DNA from: Chitinophaga pinensis DSM 2588
GTDB taxonomy: Bacteria > Bacteroidota > Bacteroidia > Chitinophagales > Chitinophagaceae
Length of the DNA: 64,000 nucleotides
Direction: 5' to 3'
Assembly: GCF_000024005.1 (NCBI RefSeq)
Contig: NC_013132.1
Coordinates: 5,512,001-5,576,000, forward strand
Shown: piece by piece, positions 9,794 through 18,538 of the stretch
Numbering within the stretch: position 1 is the stretch's first letter
Layout: each line of letters opens with the position of its first letter
The notes under the pieces: generated by a model
Databases searched by the model: none
Told to the model about the DNA's origin: nothing
Seen by the model: the letters and a program-made list of their open reading frames with translations, nothing else
Position numbers and translations under genes: made by a program

Positions 9794-10177
9794 TCAGCTC
9801 TCAGCGCAGATTGCAGTGGCAGTCCCTACACTATATCTTGAAATTGTTTCCCGTAAAGTATTTAATGAGAAAGGTTTCGAAATAGCAGCGTCTGCGCCGG
9901 CTTCTTTTGCCTGGGCAACGATATCCACAGCAGCAGACATAATAATAACGGGCACGTTTTTAAATTTGTCGTTGCTCTTAATGAAACGGCAAACATCAAG
10001 TCCGTTAATGCCGGAAATCTGCTTGTCCAGTATAAAAACATCGGGAACATCGATCTCTCCATTGATGATTTTATCACTGTTTTCAAGATCAGTGAGGGAA
10101 TAATTCCGGGAAGGGAATGCAAGCTGAAAGATAAATCTTATCGGGGCGTCGTCTTCCACCAGTACGATATGTGTCAT
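9794..10177 (-). CDS. Single-domain response regulator (CheY-like)
   Basis: A 127-aa receiver-only protein. The acidic pocket is in IVLVEDDAPIRF, the phospho-acceptor Asp in DVFILDKQISGINGLD, the Thr/Ser position in VIIMSAAVD, and the conserved Lys in AAISKPFSL. There is no output domain, so it acts by protein contact or as a phosphate shuttle for the kinases of this cluster. I chose the ATG at 10177 (MTHIVLVEDD), as the upstream extension to 10273 adds unconserved residues. It is the first gene of the minus-strand cluster and the intact homologue of the decayed gene at 4361-4729. Confidence 0.88.
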   Translation of the reverse strand: MTHIVLVEDDAPIRFIFQLAFPSRNYSLTDLENSDKIINGEIDVPDVFILDKQISGINGLDVCRFIKSNDKFKNVPVIIMSAAVDIVAQAKEAGADAAISKPFSLNTLRETISRYSVGTATAICAES

Positions 10178-11652
10178 GTGGGTAATTGTGATAAGGTCAG
10201 TAATGAGTATTAAGTACTTTCCCTTCCGGGAAAAGAAGTGTGCCGATCTAACGTGCAGGGATAAACAAAACATATCGTTCAGGTGTCCCTCCTGAACAGT
10301 AAGGTCCAGTTATGCCAAAAAAATTGCTTGCTACACCATACCAGGCGCAGACAAAAGCTGACATAACTGATAGTTGATTAATAAAGACATTTCTAATCGA
10401 TGGCAAGATGTACAATCATGCATCTCCATCGCAATGAAACCGGTTGATGTTGGTCGCTTACTTCACTTACATGAAAAGAGGCATTCAGATTTTCCTTTGT
10501 ATTGTCGCTGTCTTACAGGAGTATGTCTTTTCAGCACATATCAGATCTTATGAAAAAATCCTTTAATGGTAAAAAAATCACTATACATTCACAACACAGG
10601 CTACAGCAGGACGTTTGAAGTTTTGCTATACATTGCTAAAAGTAATCAATGTTATTAACATTTCCGAAATGTAAACATAAAATATCTATAGTACAGTCTG
10701 GCAAAAGACTACGTATCGCCTTTTACATGTATTAAATTAGTCTGAAAACATTCTTTATACCGGTGAGCTTGACAGGACGGTAACCGCGAGAAGCATGCTC
10801 ACACAGCCGGTATGCCGGGGTAATAAACGTGGACTTAAAGTGGCGATCATTGGTCGTGTGCGTGTATGTGACAGAGACCGTAAAACACACCCAATAAGCA
10901 TAAACAGTTAATAGGAATGCTGCTTTAGCGGATTACTGCAGTTACAGGAAGGGGATATATTAAATAACGTGTAAACAGCATAGCATTTCACAAAACATAC
11001 TTCAGGCATGCAACTATTCTCTTTGCACAAAGGCCAGACTAGTCTTTGTATGACATGTGGTTAAAACTGCATGTAATTGTAATAATATTTTTTGCGGATG
11101 CGTGCGTATTTTAAACGGTCTGATTCTCTCTACTGGTATTATTGCCATAATATCGGCAGCCTGGTACTGCCGGCTGGCGGTTATACCGTCTTTGTGTATG
11201 CACCTCACCTGTAAAGCGACTATCAGCGTTCCATCCCATGTACCTGCAAGGACATACCCGCTCGTATCCGACCATTTCGCCGAGCTTACCGGTAAATGTG
11301 ATAATAGATCTTTGTCTTGGCAATCAGTATATTTTGTGTTCTCTCAATTTAGCACAATCCACTGGTGGCCGTGTCTCAGTCAGCGAATATTATCCACCGT
11401 ATTAACGGGAGAATGTGGAAAAATTTAAAAGTGTAACAAACCTTAATAGGATCTGATAATGAGATTTTTACATCGCTTACCAGACAAATCACCTACTTCA
11501 CCAATTTACTGCCGGCTCCTCTCCCTTTTTCCTTAACATTGCATCACCAAAATAGCCCGGTTTTCCCTTTAACCACATACACCTCCTTTTACCTTACCTG
11601 TAAGACTGCTTTTTATACAGTCCCCCCATTTTTCACCACTTAAATTCTACTT
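10178..11652. other. Long gene-poor gap (about 1.5 kb)
   Basis: No convincing gene is seen here. Open frames on both strands near 11000-11430 are short and rich in Cys, Trp and His, unlike real proteins of this genome. The only coding trace is the start of a minus-strand frame at 11323 (separate entry). The gap must contain the promoter of the minus-strand sensory cluster and of the lipoprotein at 11653. I see no tRNA, tandem repeat or strong terminator in it. Confidence 0.5.
11111..11323 (-). pseudogene. Possible remnant of a small Bacteroidota hypothetical protein
   Basis: The first 20 residues, reading MPRQRSIITFTGKLGEMVGY, resemble the start of short, widespread Bacteroidota proteins of unknown function that carry a Gly-x-Leu/Ile-Gly motif near the N terminus. 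After residue 21 the composition becomes unlike a protein (many Cys, Arg and Tyr), so the frame is probably broken there. The match is from memory and uncertain. Confidence 0.3.
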
Positions 11653-12417
11653 ATGAAAGCATTGCTATCAACCTTCTCGCGTAGCGCCGTTATGATTATC
11701 TGTCTCTCCTATTCTGCCTGTATCAAAGACCCACACCATCCCGCTGCTATTCCTGAATGCCGCGTTTATCAGTTGAGCGGGGATATCAACTATCCCGGCG
11801 ACACGATTACCATCCGGTATAACAGCAAAGGGAATCCAATTGCCATGGATAAAAACCATGTCACTACCGGTAGTCCGCGCTATGTCTTTAAATATGATAA
11901 AAATGACCGGCTGACGGAATTGATCGGCATGTACAATCATCCTACAAACTATGAGACCCTGTACCGTTTTTCTTATGATTATAAGAACCGTATTAAAGCA
12001 GACACACAGTATACATTCGGTTTTATCGGTCAGCCAGCCATGCCCGAATATATCCATGAATATGAGTATGACAGTAAAGGCAGAATGACCCGATACAGGC
12101 ATATCAGCCTCTATTCTTCTTACCGCTGGGAGCACAATTTTCAGTACAATGCACAGGGTAACCTGTCGAAAGTCATCAATGAATATGGTAATGAAACTTC
12201 GGCCTTCCCTTACGACTATGACGATAAGGTCAATGTCAACAGTCTGCATCCCATCTGGCAATTCCTGAGTCACGACTATAGCCGTAACAATCATTCTCCC
12301 GCCGTATCCTACAACAATAAAGGATTACCTACGGAAATCGATCTGCGCACAAAGTATCAGGGCAGTTTTGCCAATCTTCCTATCAATCATGTACAGATAA
12401 GTTATCAATGCCGCTAG
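11653..12417 (+). CDS. Lipoprotein with YD-like repeats
   Basis: A 254-aa protein with a lipoprotein signal peptide: a hydrophobic stretch, then LSYSAC, where Cys24 would be lipidated. The mature part holds spaced motifs of the YD/RHS kind (FKYDKNDRLTEL, YEYDSKGRMTRY, QYNAQGNLSKV, SYNNKGLPTEI), predicting a small beta-sheet wrap rather than a full RHS toxin shell. Isolated lipoproteins of this kind are common in Chitinophagaceae; the function is unknown. It stands alone, with a hairpin pair just downstream. Confidence 0.75.
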   Translation: MKALLSTFSRSAVMIICLSYSACIKDPHHPAAIPECRVYQLSGDINYPGDTITIRYNSKGNPIAMDKNHVTTGSPRYVFKYDKNDRLTELIGMYNHPTNYETLYRFSYDYKNRIKADTQYTFGFIGQPAMPEYIHEYEYDSKGRMTRYRHISLYSSYRWEHNFQYNAQGNLSKVINEYGNETSAFPYDYDDKVNVNSLHPIWQFLSHDYSRNNHSPAVSYNNKGLPTEIDLRTKYQGSFANLPINHVQISYQCR

Positions 12418-12457
12418 ATAATACAGCCATCATCTGTTGTTTGCCCCCTATCCCTGC

Positions 12458-12497
12458 CAGCAGCTAAAATAGTAGCTGCTGACGCGTAAAATACGTC
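12458..12497 (+). terminator. Two adjacent hairpins after the lipoprotein gene
   Basis: CAGCAGCTA (12458-12466) pairs perfectly with TAGCTGCTG (12473-12481). A second small inverted repeat, GACGCGTAAAATACGTC, follows at 12481-12497. There is no T-run, so termination is only a guess; they could also mark the edge of the decayed gene beyond. Confidence 0.35.
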
Positions 12498-12522
12498 TTG
12501 ACGATAGCCTCAAGCACTACAT

Positions 12523-12722
12523 GTGGCCTGTGTTAATAATCCCGGTACGGATAAAAAGCAGGAAATACAGGTCTGTGAGATCAAACACGGGGTTGTCGGC
12601 ACCGGTATTTATCTGAAAGGAAAGAAGGTGTTTTTCTCACTGATATTATCTGCGTGTATGATAACGCCATCCTGGCGAAAGATAGTGGTGGTAAATACTG
12701 GCGTTTAGATTTCCTGCAATAA
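12523..12722 (+). pseudogene. Remnant C-terminal gene fragment with a frameshift
   Basis: Two frames join into a protein-like sequence. VNNPGTDKKQEIQVCEIKHG then VVGTGIYLK is in the first frame; after a shift near 12620 the next frame reads EGVFLTDIICVYDNAILAKD then SGGKYWRLDFLQ before a stop at 12720-12722. Residue usage is normal for a soluble protein. There is no credible start codon and no family I recognise, so it is best read as a broken 3' end. Confidence 0.35.
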
Positions 12723-12728
12723 TCTCTT

Positions 12729-13124
12729 TCAATAAAAATAAGCCCACAGAAACACGACGCTCATATAGGTAAATAAAAGAGAGAACAGAACATGTACGGT
12801 CGTCTCAAACTTCCTGCCTTTCCAAAGTTCAGGAGAATATCCCACAAACTGGATCACCAGGCGCGTCCCCCAGAATACGCCCATTCCTAATGAGATCTTT
12901 CTTCCTAAAGCCGTCTCCACCAGTTCGCCGGCAGCACTGAGACATAATAGTCCGAGCAGAAACACCGTCAACGCAATGAAGAAAGTATGAATGGTCATAA
13001 TCTGACGGTTAATGAGGCTCAATGGCTTCAGTTCCTCACTCCATCTGAAGTATCTTGGAAACACGACATGGCTCATGGCCAGTACTAACAGCAGTGCGCC
13101 TATTATCCTAAAATGCAGTATCAT
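12729..13124 (-). CDS. Small four-helix membrane protein
   Basis: A 131-aa hydrophobic protein with four predicted membrane segments (near residues 5-23, 45-67, 80-97 and 108-130). I cannot assign a named family. It is the last gene of a four-gene minus-strand operon (DoxX-like, DUF2071, methyltransferase, this gene) and its start overlaps the methyltransferase gene by 17 bp, so translation is probably coupled. Function unknown. Confidence 0.75.
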   Translation of the reverse strand: MILHFRIIGALLLVLAMSHVVFPRYFRWSEELKPLSLINRQIMTIHTFFIALTVFLLGLLCLSAAGELVETALGRKISLGMGVFWGTRLVIQFVGYSPELWKGRKFETTVHVLFSLLFTYMSVVFLWAYFY

Positions 13125-13857
13125 TCTTCGCGATTATAAAAGTCGAAATAAAAGGAGTCAGTTTATTTTCTCTTTCCAGTTTCAGACCAGTGTCTTCAAA
13201 GAGCTTCAGCCAATCCCGTTTGGGATAGAAATGAAAGAAGCCGATATTATAAGCCAGGAAATTAGGCAGATCCCGTAGATGTTCTGTAATATAAATCCGG
13301 CCATCGGATTGGAGACTCCTGGCCAGTTCTTTCATAAACAGCTTCCTTTCCTCCCAGTCTCTTATTTCATGGGCTGAAAAGATGACAAAGATCTTATCCG
13401 CGGCGGCATCTTTCAGTGGTAAATGATGCGTTGCAGCGTTGATCGTTTGTGGTAGTCCGGGATAAAGACTTCTCGCCCGTTTAATGGAGATTTCTGTGTG
13501 TTTTTCAGGGTCATAAAAGTCTATGATCTGTAAGGCTGCGTCCGGGTATTTATCCTGTAGTAAGGTACTGGTTTCATCAAATCCTGCATGGATATTGACA
13601 ACCAGTTTTTCTCCTTTTGCAGGGGCGATCCAGTTGAGTTCATATAGGCCGGAAAGATCATAAATATACATGGAGACCAGTAGTGACAGCATACATCCGG
13701 TAAATGCGAGTCCGGTCAGCAGCAAGAGGACCGGTAACTGCATGTAATATGCAACGATTGCCCCTGCCAGCATCAGCAGCAATGCAATGGCGTAAAAATG
13801 CCAGTTAAATCGGACGATATTCATCACTCCCTGTAAAGGTTTTCTTCCTACTGCCAT
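13108..13857 (-). CDS. Membrane-anchored class I SAM-dependent methyltransferase
   Basis: About 249 aa. Two hydrophobic segments near the N terminus (HFYAIALLLMLAGAIVAYYM and LLLLTGLAFTGCMLSLLVSM) are followed by a Rossmann-type methyltransferase region: VVNIHAGFDET replaces the usual glycine-rich loop, then LQIIDFYDPE and the acceptor region ADKIFVIFSAHEIRDW. The changed loop makes cofactor binding less certain. The ATG at 13857 overlaps the previous gene by 10 bp; another in-frame ATG at 13881 would overlap by 34 bp. Substrate unknown. The operon order suggests a membrane-linked or lipid-like substrate, which is only a guess. Confidence 0.78.
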   Translation of the reverse strand: MAVGRKPLQGVMNIVRFNWHFYAIALLLMLAGAIVAYYMQLPVLLLLTGLAFTGCMLSLLVSMYIYDLSGLYELNWIAPAKGEKLVVNIHAGFDETSTLLQDKYPDAALQIIDFYDPEKHTEISIKRARSLYPGLPQTINAATHHLPLKDAAADKIFVIFSAHEIRDWEERKLFMKELARSLQSDGRIYITEHLRDLPNFLAYNIGFFHFYPKRDWLKLFEDTGLKLERENKLTPFISTFIIAKNDTAF

Positions 13858-14585
13858 GTCTCCGTTTTGCCCTTTTTCCAATGATAAGGGATATTATTGA
13901 TGATAAAGGCATTTGCCAGTGCGGCGCCTGCGATATCCAACGTTTTCAGAAAGGCGAAATTATAATCTGTCACATGCAGGGGCCGGGGTATCCAGTTTTC
14001 CCGCTGTCCTTCGATAATCAACACCTCCTTTGTCTTTGCATCATAGCGGAAGGTGAAAGGCAAAGGACCGGCAAATCGCCTTGCCTCTTTCCAGTCAGCG
14101 AAAGGAGATTGTGGTGGCAGATGCACCTCTTCTTCCGCCAGATCAATGGCCACTTTGAAGGCTGATTTTACAGAAGCGTAGGTAATGATATTTCCTGCAC
14201 GCGTCCTGCTGATATCTGTTGTTGTATAACTGTAGTGTGTAAAGATATTGCCCAGGAACTCCATTTTCTTCTTATCGGTTTCTGAGCGGAGGATGTATAA
14301 GCCCCGCAGATTTTTACCTGCATTGTTTTTATAGCGGACAAATATCCTGTAACCGATCAGGAAGAAGTCATTACCCATAAACGCGGGGAACCCTTTTGGG
14401 CGCAGGTCTTTTGTCTGAACCATGGCTACCGCGACAAAGGCATATTGATCCTTGAAGGTATCCAGTGACAGGCATTCGGGGATCAGGGGTTCCAGCTGCT
14501 CTTTTGGTACAGCGAAGGTCAGTACGACCGAACTCTGAAAGAATGCTTCAACAGGAAAGGGATGATTTTTAAGAGCGGAAAACAT
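13848..14585 (-). CDS. DUF2071-family protein
   Basis: A 245-aa soluble protein that matches the acetoacetate-decarboxylase-like DUF2071 fold from memory of the family: an N-terminal VVLTFAVPKEQLEPLIPECL, a central FLIGYRIFVRYKNN and a conserved LRGLYILRSETD. The catalytic role is not established for the family. I chose the ATG at 14585 (MFSAL); the open frame extends upstream to 14681 inside the preceding gene, but that part is not conserved. It lies 8 bp after the DoxX-like gene and overlaps the methyltransferase gene. Confidence 0.82.
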   Translation of the reverse strand: MFSALKNHPFPVEAFFQSSVVLTFAVPKEQLEPLIPECLSLDTFKDQYAFVAVAMVQTKDLRPKGFPAFMGNDFFLIGYRIFVRYKNNAGKNLRGLYILRSETDKKKMEFLGNIFTHYSYTTTDISRTRAGNIITYASVKSAFKVAIDLAEEEVHLPPQSPFADWKEARRFAGPLPFTFRYDAKTKEVLIIEGQRENWIPRPLHVTDYNFAFLKTLDIAGAALANAFIINNIPYHWKKGKTETWQ

Positions 14586-14593
14586 AGTATTGA

Positions 14594-14971
14594 TTAAGTC
14601 TGTTTGGGGTTCAGTTTGAATTCCGTGTAGTAAATCAGCAACATGAATAAAGCGGCGAATACGGCATTCAACCGGCCCCATAACAACAGGTCGGGCACTA
14701 ACATAAACTCCAGTATATTCATCGTTCCCACAATAGCGATCTGTAAGATAGCGTTCAACCTGGATTTAAATCCGCGGACTACCCATATCGCCATAGCGAT
14801 CTCTGAGAGTCCGATCAGCATTGTCAATGGTCCTGCATATTGCGCTCCCAGTATACGGGCAACGATCGCTTCATGCCGTGGTACCAGGTGCAGTACCTTA
14901 CACAGCAAACCATTGACCAGCCAGACGAGTGCAATGAGATAAGTCAGGGCCTTATGTGTATTCAATTTCAT
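14594..14971 (-). CDS. DoxX-like membrane protein
   Basis: A 125-aa protein with four predicted membrane helices and the DoxX-like pattern (YLIALVWLVNGLLCKVL, then AGPLTMLIGLSEIAMAIWVV). The ATG at 14971 (MKLNTHK) is preferred; the frame continues upstream to 15025 without conserved residues. It is the first gene of the four-gene operon, so the operon promoter should lie between 14972 and 15153, shared with the divergent gene at 15154. DoxX-like proteins are loosely tied to redox homeostasis at the membrane; the exact role is unknown. Confidence 0.82.
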   Translation of the reverse strand: MKLNTHKALTYLIALVWLVNGLLCKVLHLVPRHEAIVARILGAQYAGPLTMLIGLSEIAMAIWVVRGFKSRLNAILQIAIVGTMNILEFMLVPDLLLWGRLNAVFAALFMLLIYYTEFKLNPKQT

Positions 14972-15153
14972 AGTGGGATTATCTACATCTGCTGTGAAGG
15001 TACGGCGTGAGCAGCATACTTGCACGGCACAGTCCGTTTTTTAGTAAAAAAAGCCGCTATATGAGGAAACAGGGCAACAAAACAGTATCCTGCTCTTACA
15101 ATGAATATCTGTGGGCCTGCTTTTTGTCTGATAACAGTATAAAAAGCAGCATT

Positions 15154-15609
15154 ATGAAAACGATCGCATCAATGACAAGCGGGCTGGTAAGTTCTGTAGC
15201 GCTGACTGTCCTTCATCAAACCCTGAAGAATAACGTATCGCATGCTCCCCGGATGGATAAACTGGGCATGGAGGCGCTTGAAAGTACATTGGATCATGCC
15301 GGGATTGCGGTACCCAAAAAGAAGGCACTCTACTATTCCACGATGGTTGGAGATATTGCAGGTAATGCCGGATATTATTCTCTGGTAGGCATGAACCCTA
15401 AACACAGTATCGCTACCGGCGCGGCGCTGGGATTAATGGCAGGTATAGGTGCTATTACCCTTCCCGGCAAGCTTGGTCTAAGTAAACAATATAGCAATGA
15501 AAGCGGCAAGACACAATTGCTTACGCTGGGTTTGTATCTTGCAGCCGGACTATTGGCGGGTACCGTCCACAAGCTGATGGAACGAAAACGCATAAAACGA
15601 TCCGTTTAA
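15154..15609 (+). CDS. Hypothetical glycine-rich membrane protein
   Basis: A 151-aa protein starting at MKTIASMTSGLVSS. It has three or four weakly hydrophobic, Gly/Ala-rich segments and ends in a basic tail (MERKRIKRSV), as expected of a small inner-membrane protein. The open frame extends upstream to 15007, but the ATG at 15154 starts the conserved-looking part. No family recognised. It diverges from the DoxX-like operon and ends in a terminator at 15620-15643. Confidence 0.7.
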   Translation: MKTIASMTSGLVSSVALTVLHQTLKNNVSHAPRMDKLGMEALESTLDHAGIAVPKKKALYYSTMVGDIAGNAGYYSLVGMNPKHSIATGAALGLMAGIGAITLPGKLGLSKQYSNESGKTQLLTLGLYLAAGLLAGTVHKLMERKRIKRSV

Positions 15610-15619
15610 CAATACAGAC

Positions 15620-15643
15620 AGCCCTCTTTGAGGGCTTCTTTTA
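15620..15643. terminator. Intrinsic terminator between convergent genes
   Basis: AGCCCTC (15620-15626) pairs with GAGGGCT (15630-15636) and is followed by TCTTTTATT. It serves the plus-strand membrane protein gene and lies next to the stop of the convergent acetyltransferase gene. Confidence 0.7.
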
Positions 15644-16105
15644 TTAGTCCAGGCTACAGCGCATCGTCGCCAGCAGTTTGCTGAAACCAGCCTTTTCGTA
15701 GGCTTTAATCGCGCCGGTATTCTCTTCGTATACTTCCAACCGCATTTCCCGGATACCTTTTAATACCGCCCATTGTTTCAATGTTGAGATCAGTTGCTGA
15801 TTCAGCCCCATTCCCCGGTATTCCGGTAACACAAACATAAATCCCAGGTGTGCGTATTGTTCATATACCAGGTATGCGCGGGCCTTCAGGATCTTTGCAT
15901 AACCGCATCCCACCAGGGCACCTTCTTTTTCCAGTACCAGCAGCTCCGATTCATCGCTTTCTATCAGTTCTCTCAGATCATAATAGATGATCCTGCCGCG
16001 TTGTAAGGTGACGTCAAAAGGTCTTTCTGCCTCGACTAACATCTGCAGGAATTCCGCAAGTACCGGTAAGTCAGCTACTGTGGCGCTTCTCGTTATTACT
16101 TCCAT
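15644..16105 (-). CDS. GNAT-family N-acetyltransferase
   Basis: A 153-aa single-domain GNAT enzyme. The acetyl-CoA motif A is visible as FVLPEYRGMGLNQQLI (Q/R-x-x-G-x-G/A type), and motif B near the end as LEVYEENTGAIKAYEKAGF. It would transfer an acetyl group from acetyl-CoA to an unknown amine. It stands as a single gene on the minus strand, with its stop abutting the shared terminator. Confidence 0.85.
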   Translation of the reverse strand: MEVITRSATVADLPVLAEFLQMLVEAERPFDVTLQRGRIIYYDLRELIESDESELLVLEKEGALVGCGYAKILKARAYLVYEQYAHLGFMFVLPEYRGMGLNQQLISTLKQWAVLKGIREMRLEVYEENTGAIKAYEKAGFSKLLATMRCSLD

Positions 16106-16162
16106 ATGCTGTTGATTGCTGGGATTAAAGATAATTAAGATCTCTCCGGAATGATCATCTAT

Positions 16163-16933
16163 CTATACCTTGACAAGGTCAGTCAGGGTGTTGAGATCTT
16201 TGAGTGCATCTCCGATGGTGTTATTGAAATAGGTATAAACCCGTTTACCTTCTTTTAGCCAGGTATTGATACGGGCAGCATGTATTTTAAGTGCTTCTGT
16301 TGTATATCCGCCTTTGTAATCGCCGGCAGGGCCGTGAAAACGCAGGTATTCAAAGCCGGCGGCAGCTGTCCATTCGGGTGGTTTTGATGTAGGCATATCA
16401 TGACGCACCATGGTAGCATGATAGGCTGATAAGACTTCGTATGTCTCTGCCATGTACCAGGACGAATGCCGGAACTCTACACATACGTCCCATTTTTGCT
16501 GTGGGTCACATTGACGGATCACCTCTAGCAGGTGTTCAAATTGCGTGAAACTGTCGAAACGCGTACCACCAGGAAACTGTACTAATAAAGCGCCTTTCTT
16601 CTCTCCTGCCGGTTCGATGATCTCCATGAATCTTTCCACCAGACTGTCTTCAAAAACCAGGGGTTTATTATGGGTAATGCCCCGGTGTAATTTGAATGTA
16701 AATCTGAAGTCCGCCGGCACTTCTGTCGCCCATCGTTTCACGGTGGCGGCCATGGGTACTTTATAAAAGGAGCTGTTTACCTCCAGGCTGTTAAAGAGGG
16801 AGGCATAATAAGTCAGTCTGCTTTTATCCTGAAATGCGGCAGGATATGCCTGTTTATTAGGGACTGGTAGTACCAGTCCGCTGGTACCTGCGTAAAAATC
16901 TCCTTTTCCTTTCTTATGTTGTTGTTTGCTCAC
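16163..16933 (-). CDS. DUF72 domain protein (YecE-like)
   Basis: A 256-aa TIM-barrel-like protein of the DUF72 family. Typical blocks are YAGTSGLVLP at the N terminus, LFNSLEVNSSFYKVP, FTFKLHRGITHNK, LLVQFPGGTRFD, CVEFRHSSWY and YTYFNNTIGDALKD. The family is widespread but of unknown biochemical role. The length is typical and the frame intact. It is a single gene between the acetyltransferase and an unknown gene. Confidence 0.88.
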   Translation of the reverse strand: MSKQQHKKGKGDFYAGTSGLVLPVPNKQAYPAAFQDKSRLTYYASLFNSLEVNSSFYKVPMAATVKRWATEVPADFRFTFKLHRGITHNKPLVFEDSLVERFMEIIEPAGEKKGALLVQFPGGTRFDSFTQFEHLLEVIRQCDPQQKWDVCVEFRHSSWYMAETYEVLSAYHATMVRHDMPTSKPPEWTAAAGFEYLRFHGPAGDYKGGYTTEALKIHAARINTWLKEGKRVYTYFNNTIGDALKDLNTLTDLVKV

Positions 16934-16974
16934 CTTAGAGCGGTGTCAAATATTGCACCAGCATATGATAAGAC

Positions 16975-17550
16975 TCAACCGATGCCTCCGGTCAGGTCCA
17001 TATTAAAATAAGTGATACTATCTAGAATGAAGTCTTCCTCGTTTTGAATCGCTGCTGATCTGGTCCAGGTATCGGATGCTTTATCATAGGAAGAAACTCC
17101 GCTGTTATCATTAAAACCCAATTTCACATTACTGGTGAAACAGATACCCCTGTAATCATCATATGTGCGTTCCAATGTAAATTCGATTCCCTCTTCTGAG
17201 ATCCTGTTGAATACCTCTTTAAATACCATGTAGCGATTCTTCTTTAGCAGCCAGGTATCAATAGTAAACTTGTCATTGCTAAAACAGATGTCCCTTTTAT
17301 TATTTACCCGACCTGTTTTGATATTAGGAAAGGTAGCCAGGTGGTCATTCTGGATACCATATAATATGCGGCTTTCTGTCAGAAAGAAGAATTCATAGTA
17401 GGCGTAATAGACCTCGCTGTGGCCATTGTCATACTCTGTCAGGCCATCGGGCTTACCCAATATGTCCATCACTTCCTCTATCGTCATCCCCAGGGTAACA
17501 GGGCCAAATTTTCCTGTTAATATAAAGTCTCTCAAACTAACTGTCATCAT
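16975..17550 (-). CDS. Hypothetical protein
   Basis: A 191-aa soluble protein with no signal peptide or membrane segment. The N-terminal region (TGKFGPVTLGMTIEEVMDIL) resembles short lipoprotein-like or immunity-like proteins with a KFGxVxLGM opening that recur in many bacteria, but I cannot name a family. Start could be either of two adjacent ATG codons. It is next to a LysR regulator but not obviously linked to it. Confidence 0.65.
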   Translation of the reverse strand: MMTVSLRDFILTGKFGPVTLGMTIEEVMDILGKPDGLTEYDNGHSEVYYAYYEFFFLTESRILYGIQNDHLATFPNIKTGRVNNKRDICFSNDKFTIDTWLLKKNRYMVFKEVFNRISEEGIEFTLERTYDDYRGICFTSNVKLGFNDNSGVSSYDKASDTWTRSAAIQNEEDFILDSITYFNMDLTGGIG

Positions 17551-17587
17551 TTCTGTAATTGCATAGGCGGTTTTAGGTATGAACAGC

Positions 17588-18454
17588 TCAGATCTTTACT
17601 TCTTTCAGCATCGCTCTGAGCTTCTTCATGGCATTCTTTTCATAAGCATCCTTCAGGGAAATAATCGTGGCGGTACGGATCACATTTTTGTCTTTTATAG
17701 GGATGGCTACAACGTCATTCCCTGAAATAATCGTTTCTATGTGGACCGTATGCCAGTTACCCGTCTTCACCAGGTCCAGCATGGTCAGGATATCATTGAC
17801 TTCGATAGAAAATTCCGGGTCCAGTCCTTTGAACATCTGTCCTACAAAATGACTGGTATTATATCCCTGGGTGGCTAATACCAATGGCAAATCTGCTATT
17901 TCGCGCAAGGTAACGGCAGTCTTACGGGCTAAGGCCGATTTTGCTGCGGTGATCATTCTCATGGGAGTACTGAAGAGTTCTTCTGACTTAAACTGAGACG
18001 TAGGTATAAAGTCCTTAAAAATCAGGATCATGTCCAGTTCGAAGTGATCCAGCATCTCTATCAGGTGGTCGGACACACCATAAATAACCCTGACTTTCAG
18101 TTGCGGGAATTCCGTTGTGAAACGCACCAATGCCTGTGTAAAGATATTCCGGAGACCATAGCTCACGCCTACTGAGATCGTTCCGGTACTGAGCGCATTC
18201 AGGTCCTGTATCAGGGCCAGTCCGTCGTTGGCTTTTTTTATACTCAAAGAGGCATAATCGGCAAACAAGGCTCCTGCTTCTGTCAATACGATCCTGTTCC
18301 CGATGCGGTTAAACAGGGGTGTATGCAGCTCGTCTTCCAGCTGTTTGATCTGCTGCGACAGGGTACTCTGGCTGATATGCAGACTATGTGCCGCCTCTGT
18401 GAAGTTCATCAGTTCTTTTGCTTTCAGAAAATATCTCAGTTGTCTCAGCTCCAT
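17588..18454 (-). CDS. LysR-family transcriptional regulator
   Basis: A 288-aa LysR protein. The N-terminal winged helix-turn-helix is typical (MELRQLRYFLKAKELMNFTE, then AAHSLHISQSTLSQQIKQLE); residues about 90-288 form the substrate-binding effector domain (GTISVGVSYGLRNIFTQALV). It diverges from an MFS transporter gene across an 84-bp gap containing an inverted repeat and a good promoter for the transporter, which is the usual layout of a LysR protein controlling its divergent neighbour and itself. The effector is unknown. Confidence 0.92.
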   Translation of the reverse strand: MELRQLRYFLKAKELMNFTEAAHSLHISQSTLSQQIKQLEDELHTPLFNRIGNRIVLTEAGALFADYASLSIKKANDGLALIQDLNALSTGTISVGVSYGLRNIFTQALVRFTTEFPQLKVRVIYGVSDHLIEMLDHFELDMILIFKDFIPTSQFKSEELFSTPMRMITAAKSALARKTAVTLREIADLPLVLATQGYNTSHFVGQMFKGLDPEFSIEVNDILTMLDLVKTGNWHTVHIETIISGNDVVAIPIKDKNVIRTATIISLKDAYEKNAMKKLRAMLKEVKI

Positions 18455-18469
18455 AGAGAATCGGTTTTA

Positions 18470-18527
18470 TCGATGACCCGCATCGAAAAATAACGTTTTG
18501 CCAATGTAGACATTTCCGCAAACTTTG
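18470..18527 (+). promoter_or_regulatory. Promoter of the MFS gene with a LysR-type operator
   Basis: TTTG (18497-18500), a 19-bp spacer and AAACTTTG (18520-18527) fit the Bacteroidota promoter pattern TTTG-N19-TAnnTTTG with one mismatch in the -7 box. Just upstream, TCGATG-N5-CATCGA (18470-18486) is a perfect inverted repeat centred near -56, an activator-like position. It is a good candidate site for the divergent LysR protein. Confidence 0.55.
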
Positions 18528-18538
18528 CAGCAGGAATT

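Noticed and set aside
10740..10840. Possible structured RNA with CCGG stems
   Set aside because: Only short stems without conserved motif or promoter; no family matches from memory.
11057..11428. 123-codon plus-strand frame in the gene-poor gap
   Set aside because: Composition is rich in Cys, Trp and His with no domain, signal peptide or promoter.
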